A stretch of DNA of 51,828 nt from contig JAEUHB010000380.1 in assembly GCA_016794665.1 (NCBI GenBank), forward strand, positions 1-51,828, given 5' to 3'. This DNA comes from Opitutaceae bacterium. Lineage in GTDB: Bacteria; Verrucomicrobiota; Verrucomicrobiia; Opitutales; Opitutaceae. The translations under genes were made by a program, and so were the position numbers. The notes under the pieces were generated by a model. The model did no database searches. It was not told the origin of the DNA and worked only from the letters and a program-made list of their open reading frames with translations. Below are positions 34,438 to 42,107 of the stretch, one piece after another. Each line of letters opens with the position of its first letter. The stretch's first letter is position 1.

Positions 34438-35466
34438 GTGACTACCGTGTCCCAACCGGTCGATCAGTTGCAACGCCCGCTGCGCGATCTGCGCATTTCG
34501 GTCACGGACCGCTGCAACTTCCGCTGCCCGTATTGCATGCCGGCCGAAGTGTTCGGCCCGGGGCACGCCTTTCTGCGCGATCCGCAGCTTATGACACTCG
34601 CGGAGATCGCGCGCATCGTGCGGGTATTCCGGACGCTGGGGGTGGAGAAGGTGCGCCTCACGGGCGGCGAGCCGCTCCTGCGGGCCGATGTGCCGGACCT
34701 CGTGCGCGCGCTGAAGCAGGAAATCGGCGTCAAGGATGTGGCGCTTACAACCAACGGCTGGCTGCTCGAGAAACTCGCGCCCGCGCTGCGCGCCGCGGGG
34801 CTTGATCGGCTGAACGTCTCCGTGGACTCGCTCGACGACACGACGGCGGGACGACTTAACGGCCTCGGGTTCAAGGTCGGCCGGGTGCTGCGCGGCATCG
34901 ACGCGGCGGCGGCGCTGGGTTTCCCGATCAAGGTCAACTGCGTCGTGCAGAGGGGGGTCAACGACGCGGAGCTGCCGGCACTGTGCGAGTATTTCCGCGC
35001 GCGCGGGCACGCGGTGCGGTTCATCGAGTTCATGGACGTGGGCCACACCAACCACTGGCAGGCTTCGCGCGTCGTGCCCGCCCGCGAGATCGTGGAGCGC
35101 ATCGGCGCGATCTGGCCGCTGGAGCCGGTGGGGCCCGCGTATCGCGGCGAAGTGGCCGCGCGGTATCGCTACCGCGACGGCCGCGGCGAGATTGGGCTCA
35201 TCAGTTCGGTGACGGAGCCGTTTTGCCGCGACTGCCACCGCGCGCGGCTCTCGGCGGATGGCAAGCTCTACACCTGCCTTTTCACCGCGCTGGGCTGGGA
35301 TGTGCTGGGATGCGTGCGCGCGCCCGGCGCGACCGACGCGGACGTGGAGCGCTTTCTCCGCCGGGTGTGGCAGGGCCGCATGGACCGCTACAGCGACGAA
35401 CGGGCCGCGGTGATCGCGGCGGGCGAGACCCGGGCCAAGGTGGAGATGAGCTACATCGGGGGATAG
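34438..35466 (+). CDS. moaA: GTP 3,8-cyclase
   Basis: Radical SAM enzyme that starts molybdopterin synthesis from GTP. 342 aa from a GTG at 34438; a second GTG nine bases on is possible. The N-terminal radical SAM cluster CNFRCPYC (Cys26, 30, 33), the GGEPLLRADV motif, and the C-terminal second cluster Cys263-x2-Cys266-x13-Cys280 are intact, and the protein ends in the required Gly-Gly (SYIGG). It is the only moa gene on this strand. Confidence 0.95.
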   Translation: MTTVSQPVDQLQRPLRDLRISVTDRCNFRCPYCMPAEVFGPGHAFLRDPQLMTLAEIARIVRVFRTLGVEKVRLTGGEPLLRADVPDLVRALKQEIGVKDVALTTNGWLLEKLAPALRAAGLDRLNVSVDSLDDTTAGRLNGLGFKVGRVLRGIDAAAALGFPIKVNCVVQRGVNDAELPALCEYFRARGHAVRFIEFMDVGHTNHWQASRVVPAREIVERIGAIWPLEPVGPAYRGEVAARYRYRDGRGEIGLISSVTEPFCRDCHRARLSADGKLYTCLFTALGWDVLGCVRAPGATDADVERFLRRVWQGRMDRYSDERAAVIAAGETRAKVEMSYIGG

Positions 35467-35522
35467 CTCGGAGCACCGCGGAACCAGCCGCGGGTTCCAC
35501 ACGCCCAAGAGCAAACGGCCGG

Positions 35523-36401
35523 CTATTCGTAGCGCGCCGAGCGGCCGAGGTAATTGAGCATCCAGATTTCCTTCCAGACGCGGTAGCGGCCCTCGTGGGT
35601 GAACTTGCCCAAATCCTCCCGCTTGCCGGCGGGATGCAGGAAGCCGAGCTCGGTGTTGATCTGGTCGAGTTCGCGCTGGACCGCGTTGAAGTCGGCAAGG
35701 GGCTCCGTGGTGAACGGCACGCCGGTCATGCCCGCGCGATCCAACCGGGCGCGATGGCGGGCCAAAAGCCGGGGCAGGGAGCGGCACCACGGCCGGCGCT
35801 CCACGAACCAGTTCTCCGGATAAAACCCACCGAACGGGATGTGCAGGTTGTCGGTCAGGTAGCGCGCACCGTCGGTCGTGACCGTGGTCACCGCGTAGCA
35901 GACCGAGACTGAGCCGTTGCCCTGCGGGATGAAGGTGACCTGCACGCGCATCAGCGACTGCGCGTCGTGGTAGACGGAGACACGCAGGAATACCCCGCTG
36001 CCGATCTCGGCCTTGAGGGCTTGGACCTGACGGAAGCCCTCGGCGCGAAGCCATTCGCGGGCACGGAGCAGCCGCGGCTGGACGGGCCATTCCTCGCCGG
36101 TGGCGTTGACGGAGTAGCGCGGGAAGAGCGGCAGCGAGCTCAGGCTATGCGCCGAGATGGCGAGCCAGTTGTAGAGCGTCTCGATCAGGAACCACGCGAC
36201 GAAGAAGACCAGCGCGAGCACCCAGTAGGGCCGGTCGATCAAGTTCCATTCGCGGCAGATTTGCGCCCCGCCGAAAGTGAGAATCAGCCAGCGCAGCCAG
36301 CGCTCCACAATCGCCAGAAGTGGCGAGCCGAGCCGCAGGTTGACCTGCATCAAGACGAGGGAGGTCACCATCGCGCCGACGATCAGGTAAGTGACCAGCA
36401 T
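35523..36401 (-). CDS. Membrane protein with soluble C-terminal domain, unknown
   Basis: 292 aa. Three hydrophobic segments in the first 80 residues (YLIVGAMVTSLVLMQV, RWLRWLILTFGGA and VLALVFFVAWFLIETLYNWLA) precede a soluble domain of about 210 residues with alternating strands and helices. I do not recognise the family. It is 37 bp downstream of dnaN on the same strand and may be co-transcribed; it converges with moaA. Confidence 0.65.
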   Translation of the reverse strand: MLVTYLIVGAMVTSLVLMQVNLRLGSPLLAIVERWLRWLILTFGGAQICREWNLIDRPYWVLALVFFVAWFLIETLYNWLAISAHSLSSLPLFPRYSVNATGEEWPVQPRLLRAREWLRAEGFRQVQALKAEIGSGVFLRVSVYHDAQSLMRVQVTFIPQGNGSVSVCYAVTTVTTDGARYLTDNLHIPFGGFYPENWFVERRPWCRSLPRLLARHRARLDRAGMTGVPFTTEPLADFNAVQRELDQINTELGFLHPAGKREDLGKFTHEGRYRVWKEIWMLNYLGRSARYE

Positions 36402-36438
36402 AGGCGGAGAAACCGGACCGCTGTCGTGACGTCGCAGG

Positions 36439-37563
36439 CTAGCTCAGGCGGACGGGCATGATGACGCAGACAAAGCTCTCCAGAGTCTTGAACACCCCAG
36501 GGCTGACCTCGTCCTTCAACTCGAGGAACACCTCGTCCTTCGTGAGCGCCTTCAGCGGGTCCATGATGAACGCCGGGTTGAAAGCCACCTGCAGATCCGG
36601 GCCGCTGTAGCCGATGGCCATCGACTCGTGCGCCTCGCCGAAGTCGGGGCTCTGCGCGGTGATTTCGAGGAGGTTGCTGGACAGCTTGATTTTGACGGAG
36701 TTGGCCTTCTCGGAGCAAACGAGGGCGGCGCGGTGGACACACTGGAGGAAGAGTTCGCGCTCGAGCTTGATGCGCTGGTGTGTCTCCTTGGGGATGACTT
36801 GCTGGTAATTGGGGTAGTTGCCTTCGACGACCTTGGAATAAAGGTAGACGTGATCGACGAGCCCGCTGGTGTCTTTGTCCGTCGCGATTTGGAAGGCAGC
36901 GCGGCGGTCGTTGAAGTTGATCTTCACGTTGGCGCCCTTGTCGAGGAGGCGGGTCAGCTCGGCGACGGTCTTGGCCGGGAGGATGATCGCGCCAGCGGCG
37001 GCGGCAGGCACTTCCATCTCCTTGGCAATGACGGCGAGGCGGCGTCCGTCGGTCGCAACGAGGGAGAGTTTGCCGTCCTTGAAGTTGAAATAGACGCCGT
37101 TGAGGATGTAGCGCGTCTCGTCAGTCGACTGGGCGTAGGCGACGCTGCGGAGCATCGTGGCCAGCTCGGCCTGATCGAGGCTGTAGGCCTTTTCGTCGCC
37201 AAACTCGGACAGCGGCGGGAACTCCTCGCGGCCGATGCCCATGATGCGGAACGTCGAGCCGCCGGAGGAGAGCTTGACCGAGTGGTTGGGCGCGGCGTCA
37301 AAGGCAACATCGACGTTGGGCAGCTCGCGCACAATTCCGGCGAGGCGCTTGACGGGGAGAGTGACAGCGCCCGTTTCCTTCACGTCGGCCTTGATGCGGC
37401 AGCGGATGCCGAGGTCGAGGTTGGTGGTCGTGAGGGAAAGATGATCCTTGTCCGCCTCGATCAGGACGTTGCTCAGGATCGGCATGGTGGCCTTGGAGCC
37501 GACGACATTGAGGACCTGCGCCAGACCGTTGGCGAAATGATCGCGGTTGATTTTGAATTTCAT
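36439..37563 (-). CDS. dnaN: DNA polymerase III beta subunit (sliding clamp)
   Basis: Ring clamp that tethers the replicative polymerase to DNA. 374 aa, with the normal N-terminus [20 protein letters not shown], the block [12 protein letters not shown], the glycine-rich [13 protein letters not shown] region and the C-terminal [10 protein letters not shown], the usual hydrophobic clamp tail. It is not beside dnaA, recF or gyrB in this window, unlike the common origin arrangement. Upstream lies a 260-bp gap with repeated motifs before the end of pssA. Confidence 0.97.
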   Translation of the reverse strand: MKFKINRDHFANGLAQVLNVVGSKATMPILSNVLIEADKDHLSLTTTNLDLGIRCRIKADVKETGAVTLPVKRLAGIVRELPNVDVAFDAAPNHSVKLSSGGSTFRIMGIGREEFPPLSEFGDEKAYSLDQAELATMLRSVAYAQSTDETRYILNGVYFNFKDGKLSLVATDGRRLAVIAKEMEVPAAAAGAIILPAKTVAELTRLLDKGANVKINFNDRRAAFQIATDKDTSGLVDHVYLYSKVVEGNYPNYQQVIPKETHQRIKLERELFLQCVHRAALVCSEKANSVKIKLSSNLLEITAQSPDFGEAHESMAIGYSGPDLQVAFNPAFIMDPLKALTKDEVFLELKDEVSPGVFKTLESFVCVIMPVRLS

Positions 37564-37674
37564 GGCTGGGCCAGGGAGGAGAAACGGGGAAAGCTAACAA
37601 AGGCCAAGAGAATACAGGTTCAATGATCAATTCTATCCGTATTCATATACGCTGCGAAGAAGCCCAGCAACCTG

Positions 37675-37802
37675 CGGTTGGCGGAGGGCCCTTGGGTGGA
37701 ATGACCCGGTGAAAAACTACGGAGGGCTTGCGAACAACCGCGGGGTTATTCGCAGCACGGCGGTTGCGCGGATCGGGCGCGCAGGTTTTTCACACGGTTG
37801 TT
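37675..37802. promoter_or_regulatory. Repeat-bearing region upstream of dnaN
   Basis: The 260-bp gap from 37564 to 37823 holds four CGGTTG/CAACCG copies (37675, 37735, 37761, 37795), an inverted pair AACAACCG (37733-37740) and CGGTTGTT (37795-37802), and TTTTTCACA at 37786-37794, which fits the relaxed DnaA-box consensus TTWTNCACA; a one-mismatch relative TTATTCGCA is at 37746. Nearer dnaN the sequence is AT-rich. It must at least contain the dnaN promoter. Confidence 0.4.
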
Positions 37803-37823
37803 GCGCACCCCGGCGGCCGAAAA

Positions 37824-38705
37824 TCAGCGCGGCTCGGAGGCCGGCCGGCCGCGTCGCAAGTGACGCACCAGGCCGAAGAAAATGTAGCCGAGGCAAATCC
37901 CGAGCACGGCGATTTCCCGGTAGAGGATGACGAGGCCGATCAGCACCAGCACGATCACAAAGGTCCGCACGCGCGTCTGCGTCTGCATGTCCACGTTCTT
38001 CCCGCTCGGGTAGCGCACCGTGCTCATCATCAGGAAGGCCACCAGCAGCATCAGCGGTGGCAGCGCGAGCGACCATGACTTGAGGGAGCGGTCCGTCTCC
38101 GCGAGCTTGAGGAGGAACAGCACAGTGGCAGCCACGGTCGACGCCGCGGCGGGCACGGGCAGGCCGACGAAGTCCTTGCTCGAATCCTTCTTCTTGGGGT
38201 GGAGCAGGGGATTGGTGATGACGTTGAAGCGGGCCAGCCGCATCGCCGCGCAGAGCAGGTAGACAAAGCCGATGAACCACCCGATGTTGCGGAACCACTG
38301 GAATTCCGGCGCCTGCGTGGGCGAGATGATCAGGTAGATCATCATCAGCGCCGGTGCGATGCCGAACGAGATTACGTCCGCCAGCGAGTCAAACTCCGCC
38401 CCGAACAGCGACTCCCGCCCCCCCATGCGCGCCAGCCGGCCGTCGAGCGCGTCGAACGCCGCCGCGCCAAAGATGCACCACACCGCGTATTTGTAGTGCT
38501 CGGCCGAGGTGGCGCCGAGGTATTCGGCGGTCGCGGAGGTCTCGGCCAGCCGCGCCTGGATGCACTGCACCACGGCCATGAACCCGCAGAAGAGGTTTCC
38601 GGCCGTCATCAGGTTGGGCAGGAAGTAAATCCGGCTCGCCTGCGTGACGCTGTAGGGATCGTCCGGGTCGGGCGGAAACGGCGGGCGGGGGCGGCGCGGC
38701 GTCAT
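37824..38705 (-). CDS. pssA: CDP-diacylglycerol-serine O-phosphatidyltransferase
   Basis: Makes phosphatidylserine, the precursor of phosphatidylethanolamine, in the membrane. 293 aa with the CDP-alcohol phosphatidyltransferase motif DG-x2-AR-x8-G-x3-D-x3-D, seen as DGRLARMGGRESLFGAEFDS with SLAD following. YFLPNLMTAGNLFCGFMA and SFGIAPALMMIYL are typical of PssA, and several membrane helices follow. A proline- and arginine-rich cytoplasmic leader precedes the first helix. The ATG overlaps the stop of the RelE-like gene (ATGA). No psd gene was seen nearby. Confidence 0.9.
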   Translation of the reverse strand: MTPRRPRPPFPPDPDDPYSVTQASRIYFLPNLMTAGNLFCGFMAVVQCIQARLAETSATAEYLGATSAEHYKYAVWCIFGAAAFDALDGRLARMGGRESLFGAEFDSLADVISFGIAPALMMIYLIISPTQAPEFQWFRNIGWFIGFVYLLCAAMRLARFNVITNPLLHPKKKDSSKDFVGLPVPAAASTVAATVLFLLKLAETDRSLKSWSLALPPLMLLVAFLMMSTVRYPSGKNVDMQTQTRVRTFVIVLVLIGLVILYREIAVLGICLGYIFFGLVRHLRRGRPASEPR

Positions 38706-39052
38706 TTGGTGAGGCTCTCGAGGTATTTCCAGAACTTGGAGTGCTGCTCGACCAGCTGTTGCTCCGAGACCGGGAGCTTGTTGCGCAGGAGGAAGTCCTC
38801 GAGCGAGTTCTTGTGCAGGATATAGTCGACGTGGAGCGACTCGCCGTGCGCCTCGAAATAGAACCGGAAATCTCCCGCGCGCAGCCGGTAAAGCGTCTTG
38901 GCCCCGCGGCGGAACTGCCCGAGCGGCTCGCGCGGGTGCGCGAGGTCCGCCGGCTTGAGCCCGGAGATGGGCTCAATGGCGTCGAGCTGTGCCAACTTGT
39001 CGAGGCGGTTGAGCTCGTGCATCGCTTGCGCGGAGAACGTCACCTGATACAT
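38702..39052 (-). CDS. RelE/ParE-fold protein without antitoxin
   Basis: 116 aa. The N-terminal 90 residues match the RelE toxin pattern: YQVTFSAQAMHELNRLDK, then REPLGQFRRGAKTLYRLRAG and DFRFYFEAHGESLHVDYILHK, with Arg/Lys residues in the positions where RelE contacts mRNA. A further 25-residue charged tail follows. No antitoxin-like gene flanks it: downstream it overlaps pssA by 4 bp and upstream is a divergent EF-hand gene. So it is either an orphan toxin or a domesticated RelE-fold protein. The translational coupling with pssA is direct. Confidence 0.75.
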   Translation of the reverse strand: MYQVTFSAQAMHELNRLDKLAQLDAIEPISGLKPADLAHPREPLGQFRRGAKTLYRLRAGDFRFYFEAHGESLHVDYILHKNSLEDFLLRNKLPVSEQQLVEQHSKFWKYLESLTK

Positions 39053-39142
39053 GGTGACCTCCCCCCCGCGGCGTAACTGCCCGCCGGCCGGCGCGTCATC
39101 GCCGCCGACCCCGCGCGTCCCGAAAATTCGAGTTGCTCCGCC

Positions 39143-39904
39143 ATGAAAAGCCCCGGTCTAGCCCCCCTCCTCCTTGCCGCAACGCTATTCCTAGTCCCGC
39201 TGCGCAACCCGGCGGCCGACACCCCGCCGGGCATGGAGGCTTTTCGCGCGCGGATGCTGGAGCTCTTCGACGCTGACGGCAACGGCCGGCTCGACCCCGC
39301 CGAGCAAGCCAAGGCCCGCAAACACGCCGAGGAACTGGGCTTCATCCCCGATGGCCCGATGCGCCGGCAGCTGATGCAGCGCTTCGACAAGAACGGCAAC
39401 GGCAAGATCGATGACGACGAGCAGGCAGCGGTGCGGGAGTTCATGCGGCAGCGTTTCCCGGCCGGCGGCCCGGCCAAAATGGCCCCGGCTGAAACGCCTC
39501 CGCCTCCGCCGGAAACAGCCGACCCCGCGAAACTCGCCTTGGAGCGCACGATCCGTGTGGCGCTGGCGACCGACCCCCTGCAACTCAAGCGCTTCGATCG
39601 CGACGGCGACGGCCAGATTGGCCATGCGGAGTGGGCGATGGCGCGGCGGGAGATTCAAGACACCCTTGCCGACGGCCTCGTGTTGGCCGCGATGGCGACC
39701 GAGGAGGAGGAGAAGAAAATGAAGGCGGTGATCGAGGAAGTGGCTCGGCGGCGGGAGCAGCAACCGAACGTGAAGGTTCAGCCGGAGCCCGCCGAAGAGC
39801 AGCGCCGCTTGGAAGCCGTCCGGAAAGAAGTCGAGAAGCGGCGCGCGCTGCGTGAAAACGCGGCCGCCACCGTCGACCAGCTCGGAGCCCCGCCCCGGAA
39901 ATAA
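39143..39904 (+). CDS. Exported EF-hand protein
   Basis: 253 aa with a signal peptide (MKSPGLAPLLLAATLFLVPL). Three EF-hand calcium loops are clear: DADGNGRLDPAE, DKNGNGKIDDDE and DRDGDGQIGHAE, each with the Asp/Asn spacing and closing Glu. The first two form a pair; the third follows a proline-rich linker (PPPPPET). The C-terminus is a long charged helix, probably coiled coil. Likely a periplasmic calcium-binding protein; its partner is unknown. Confidence 0.85.
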   Translation: MKSPGLAPLLLAATLFLVPLRNPAADTPPGMEAFRARMLELFDADGNGRLDPAEQAKARKHAEELGFIPDGPMRRQLMQRFDKNGNGKIDDDEQAAVREFMRQRFPAGGPAKMAPAETPPPPPETADPAKLALERTIRVALATDPLQLKRFDRDGDGQIGHAEWAMARREIQDTLADGLVLAAMATEEEEKKMKAVIEEVARRREQQPNVKVQPEPAEEQRRLEAVRKEVEKRRALRENAAATVDQLGAPPRK

Positions 39905-39953
39905 GCCGCGTTTTTGATTCGCCGCACCGTCCCTGCGCGCTAGGCCCGACGGC

Positions 39954-41168
39954 GTGCCCGTTACCCTGACCGATATCCGTGCCGCCGCGCGCCGCATCGC
40001 CGGCGGCGTCTACGAGTCCCCCTGCCCCGACTCAATCCCGCTGAGCGAAATCACCGACTGCCGCGTCGCCTGCAAACTCGACAACCTCCAGCGGACCGGC
40101 TCGTTCAAGGAGCGCGGGGCGCGCAACGCCCTGCTCCGCCTCCCGCCCGCGCAGCGGCGCCGCGGCGTCATCGCCGCCAGCGCCGGCAACCACGCGCTTG
40201 GCCTCGCCTACCACGGCCAGCTCCTCGGCATCCCCGTCACCGTCGTGATGCCCGACTACGCGCCGCTCATCAAAATCAGCACTTGCCAGCGGCTCGGCGC
40301 CCGCGTGGTCGTGCGCGGCCGGGATTTCACCGAGTCGCGCGCCGAGGCCGACGCCCTCGCCGCCCGCGACGGGCTGGCCTACATCCACGGCTTCGATGCG
40401 CCCGACATCATCGCGGGGCAGGGCACGGTCGCGCTCGAAATGCTCCGTCAGGTCCCCGACCTTGATGCCATCCTCTGCCCGGTCGGCGGCGGCGGCCTGA
40501 TCGCCGGCGTGTCTGTTGCGGTGAAATCGCTCCGTCCCCACGTGAAAGTCATCGGCGTCGAGGCGACGCACACCGGGAATTTTGCCGCGGCCCTCCGCGC
40601 GGGAAAACCCGTGGTGGTGAAACGCCGCGCGACCCTCGCCGACGGCCTCGCGCCGCTGACCGTCGGCGCCAACGCCTTCGCCCTCGCCCGTGACCGCGTC
40701 GACGAGGTCATCCACGTGAACGAGGAATGGATCGCGCTGGCAATCCTGCGGCTGGTCGAGCTGGAGAAGACCGTGGTCGAGGGCTCCTCGGCCGTGCCGC
40801 TCGCCGCGCTCATGGCCGGCAAGCTCCCCGCGCTCCGCGGCAAGCGCGTCGGCCTCATCCTGAGCGGCGGCAACATCGACCCCGCCGTCCTCGGCCGCGT
40901 GATCGACAAGGGCCTCGTGCACGACGGCCGCCTCACGCGCTTCACCGCCACGGTCACGGACCGCCCCGGCGGACTCGCCGGTCTCACGCGCACGATCGCC
41001 GACTCCGGCGCAAGCATCCGCGACATCGTGCACGAGCGGGCGTTCAGCGGGCCCGATGTGTTTGCCGTCAGCGCCGTGTGCACGGTTGAGACGCGGGACC
41101 ACGCGCACGTGCGCGCGTTGCACCGCGCGCTCAAGAAAAACGGTTTCCCCCTGCGCCGCGGCCGGTGA
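39954..41168 (+). CDS. Threonine ammonia-lyase with ACT domain
   Basis: PLP enzyme that deaminates threonine (and possibly serine) to a 2-oxo acid, either for isoleucine synthesis or for catabolism. 404 aa from a GTG at 39954. The PLP lysine is Lys52 in TGSFKERGA; the glycine loop CPVGGGGLIAGV holds the cofactor phosphate. Residues about 330-400 form one ACT-like regulatory domain (FTATVTDRPGGLAGLTRTI). The length and single ACT domain fit the shorter IlvA/TdcB group rather than the two-ACT-like E. coli IlvA. No isoleucine genes are adjacent. Confidence 0.9.
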   Translation: MPVTLTDIRAAARRIAGGVYESPCPDSIPLSEITDCRVACKLDNLQRTGSFKERGARNALLRLPPAQRRRGVIAASAGNHALGLAYHGQLLGIPVTVVMPDYAPLIKISTCQRLGARVVVRGRDFTESRAEADALAARDGLAYIHGFDAPDIIAGQGTVALEMLRQVPDLDAILCPVGGGGLIAGVSVAVKSLRPHVKVIGVEATHTGNFAAALRAGKPVVVKRRATLADGLAPLTVGANAFALARDRVDEVIHVNEEWIALAILRLVELEKTVVEGSSAVPLAALMAGKLPALRGKRVGLILSGGNIDPAVLGRVIDKGLVHDGRLTRFTATVTDRPGGLAGLTRTIADSGASIRDIVHERAFSGPDVFAVSAVCTVETRDHAHVRALHRALKKNGFPLRRGR

Positions 41169-41176
41169 GCAACGGG

Positions 41177-41917
41177 TCAGGACGCCCGGCTGGCGGCGGC
41201 CTTCGCAAGCTGGTGCTTCACCACGTCGCGATGCACGCGGTTGCTCAGGCCCGCGAGGTGGAGGCGCATGGCCTCGACGACGCCGTTTGTGTCCCGCGCG
41301 GCGATGAGTTTGCCGATCTGGCGGTGAGCGTCGACGACGCCGTGGACCAGCGTCGCGAGCAGCGCGTTCTCGCTGCTTTTGGCGGGGATGCGCGTGTCGG
41401 GCAGCCGGTAGAAGACGTAGTTGCACTCGATCATCAGCAAGTCGAAGTCGTTCACGAACCTCTCATTGCCGCTCGCCTCGACGATCGCTTGGTGGAACTG
41501 CCAGTCTAGCTCCAGCCACCGTGCGGAAGGGGCATTGGGCGCCTCGGCCTCCATCCCGTCGCAAATGAGGTCGAGCTGCACGAGGTCGGTGGCGGAGCGG
41601 TTGTGGCACGCGGCACGGGCGGCGGTCAACTCGATGGCCTCGCGGTATTCATGCAGGTGGGCGACCTCCGCCGGGTCGTAGTCGCGCAGGCGCAGGCCGC
41701 GGTTCACCCCGTCCTTCAGCAGAATCCCTTTCGAAACAAGCTTCTGCAGCCCCTCGCGCACCGGCACCCGGCTCAGATCGAGCTTGGCCGCGAGCTCACG
41801 CTCCACCAGCCGGTCGCCGGGCAGGTAGGTCTCCGAGAAAATCAGGCGCACGAGCCGCTGCAGATTGGGCGGCGTGCGGTCGATTTTGGGCTCAAAGACG
41901 CGGCGGCGTTTCGGCAT
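41177..41917 (-). CDS. GntR-family regulator, FadR/FCD type
   Basis: 246 aa from the ATG at 41917 (MPKRRRVFEPKIDRT); the upstream frame continuation has no sense. The N-terminal winged helix reads IFSETYLPGDRLVERELAAK followed by LDLSRVPVREGLQKLVSKGI, a standard GntR reader head. The C-terminal FCD domain (EYREAIELTAARAAC, DWQFHQAIVEASGN, VVDAHRQIGKLIAARD) carries the His/Asp residues that bind a metal and an acid ligand in this class. Divergent from the TonB receptor gene, with two palindromes between, so it very likely controls that island and itself. Confidence 0.92.
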   Translation of the reverse strand: MPKRRRVFEPKIDRTPPNLQRLVRLIFSETYLPGDRLVERELAAKLDLSRVPVREGLQKLVSKGILLKDGVNRGLRLRDYDPAEVAHLHEYREAIELTAARAACHNRSATDLVQLDLICDGMEAEAPNAPSARWLELDWQFHQAIVEASGNERFVNDFDLLMIECNYVFYRLPDTRIPAKSSENALLATLVHGVVDAHRQIGKLIAARDTNGVVEAMRLHLAGLSNRVHRDVVKHQLAKAAASRAS

Positions 41918-41983
41918 GACGGCGATTCCAACACGCACCGGCCGCGGCAGGGAAGCCCGGAGTTTTGGTGGGAATCGTGTTTT

Positions 41984-41991
41984 GGTATGCC
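41984..41991. promoter_or_regulatory. Candidate GntR operator, upstream site
   Basis: TTGGTATGCCAG holds the near-palindrome GGTATGCC, with TGG and CCA flanks. It resembles the TNGTATACNA operators of FCD-type GntR regulators and is 57 bp from the second site, centre to centre. It lies nearer the regulator start, fitting self-control. Confidence 0.5.
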
Positions 41992-42040
41992 AGCATCCGC
42001 ACCATGAATGCGATTGACAATCCGTGGTGGGAAAAATTCT

Positions 42041-42048
42041 GGTATACC
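42041..42048. promoter_or_regulatory. Candidate GntR operator, downstream site
   Basis: GGTATACC is a perfect 8-bp palindrome (TGGTATACCT in context), 60 bp upstream of the receptor ATG. A TTGACA box at 42014-42019 could be a -35 element, in which case this site would cover the -10 region; the -10 itself is not clear. Confidence 0.55.
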
Positions 42049-42107
42049 TAATATCCCCGCGCCGCCGCCCGGTGGAGCGACGCCCGTTATCCCCCCGACA
42101 CCCCGCC

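Noticed and set aside
34357..36090. Upstream extension of the moeA frame (would give 980 aa)
   Set aside because: It is antisense to moaA and overlaps the membrane protein gene in another frame; moeA motifs begin only after 34356.
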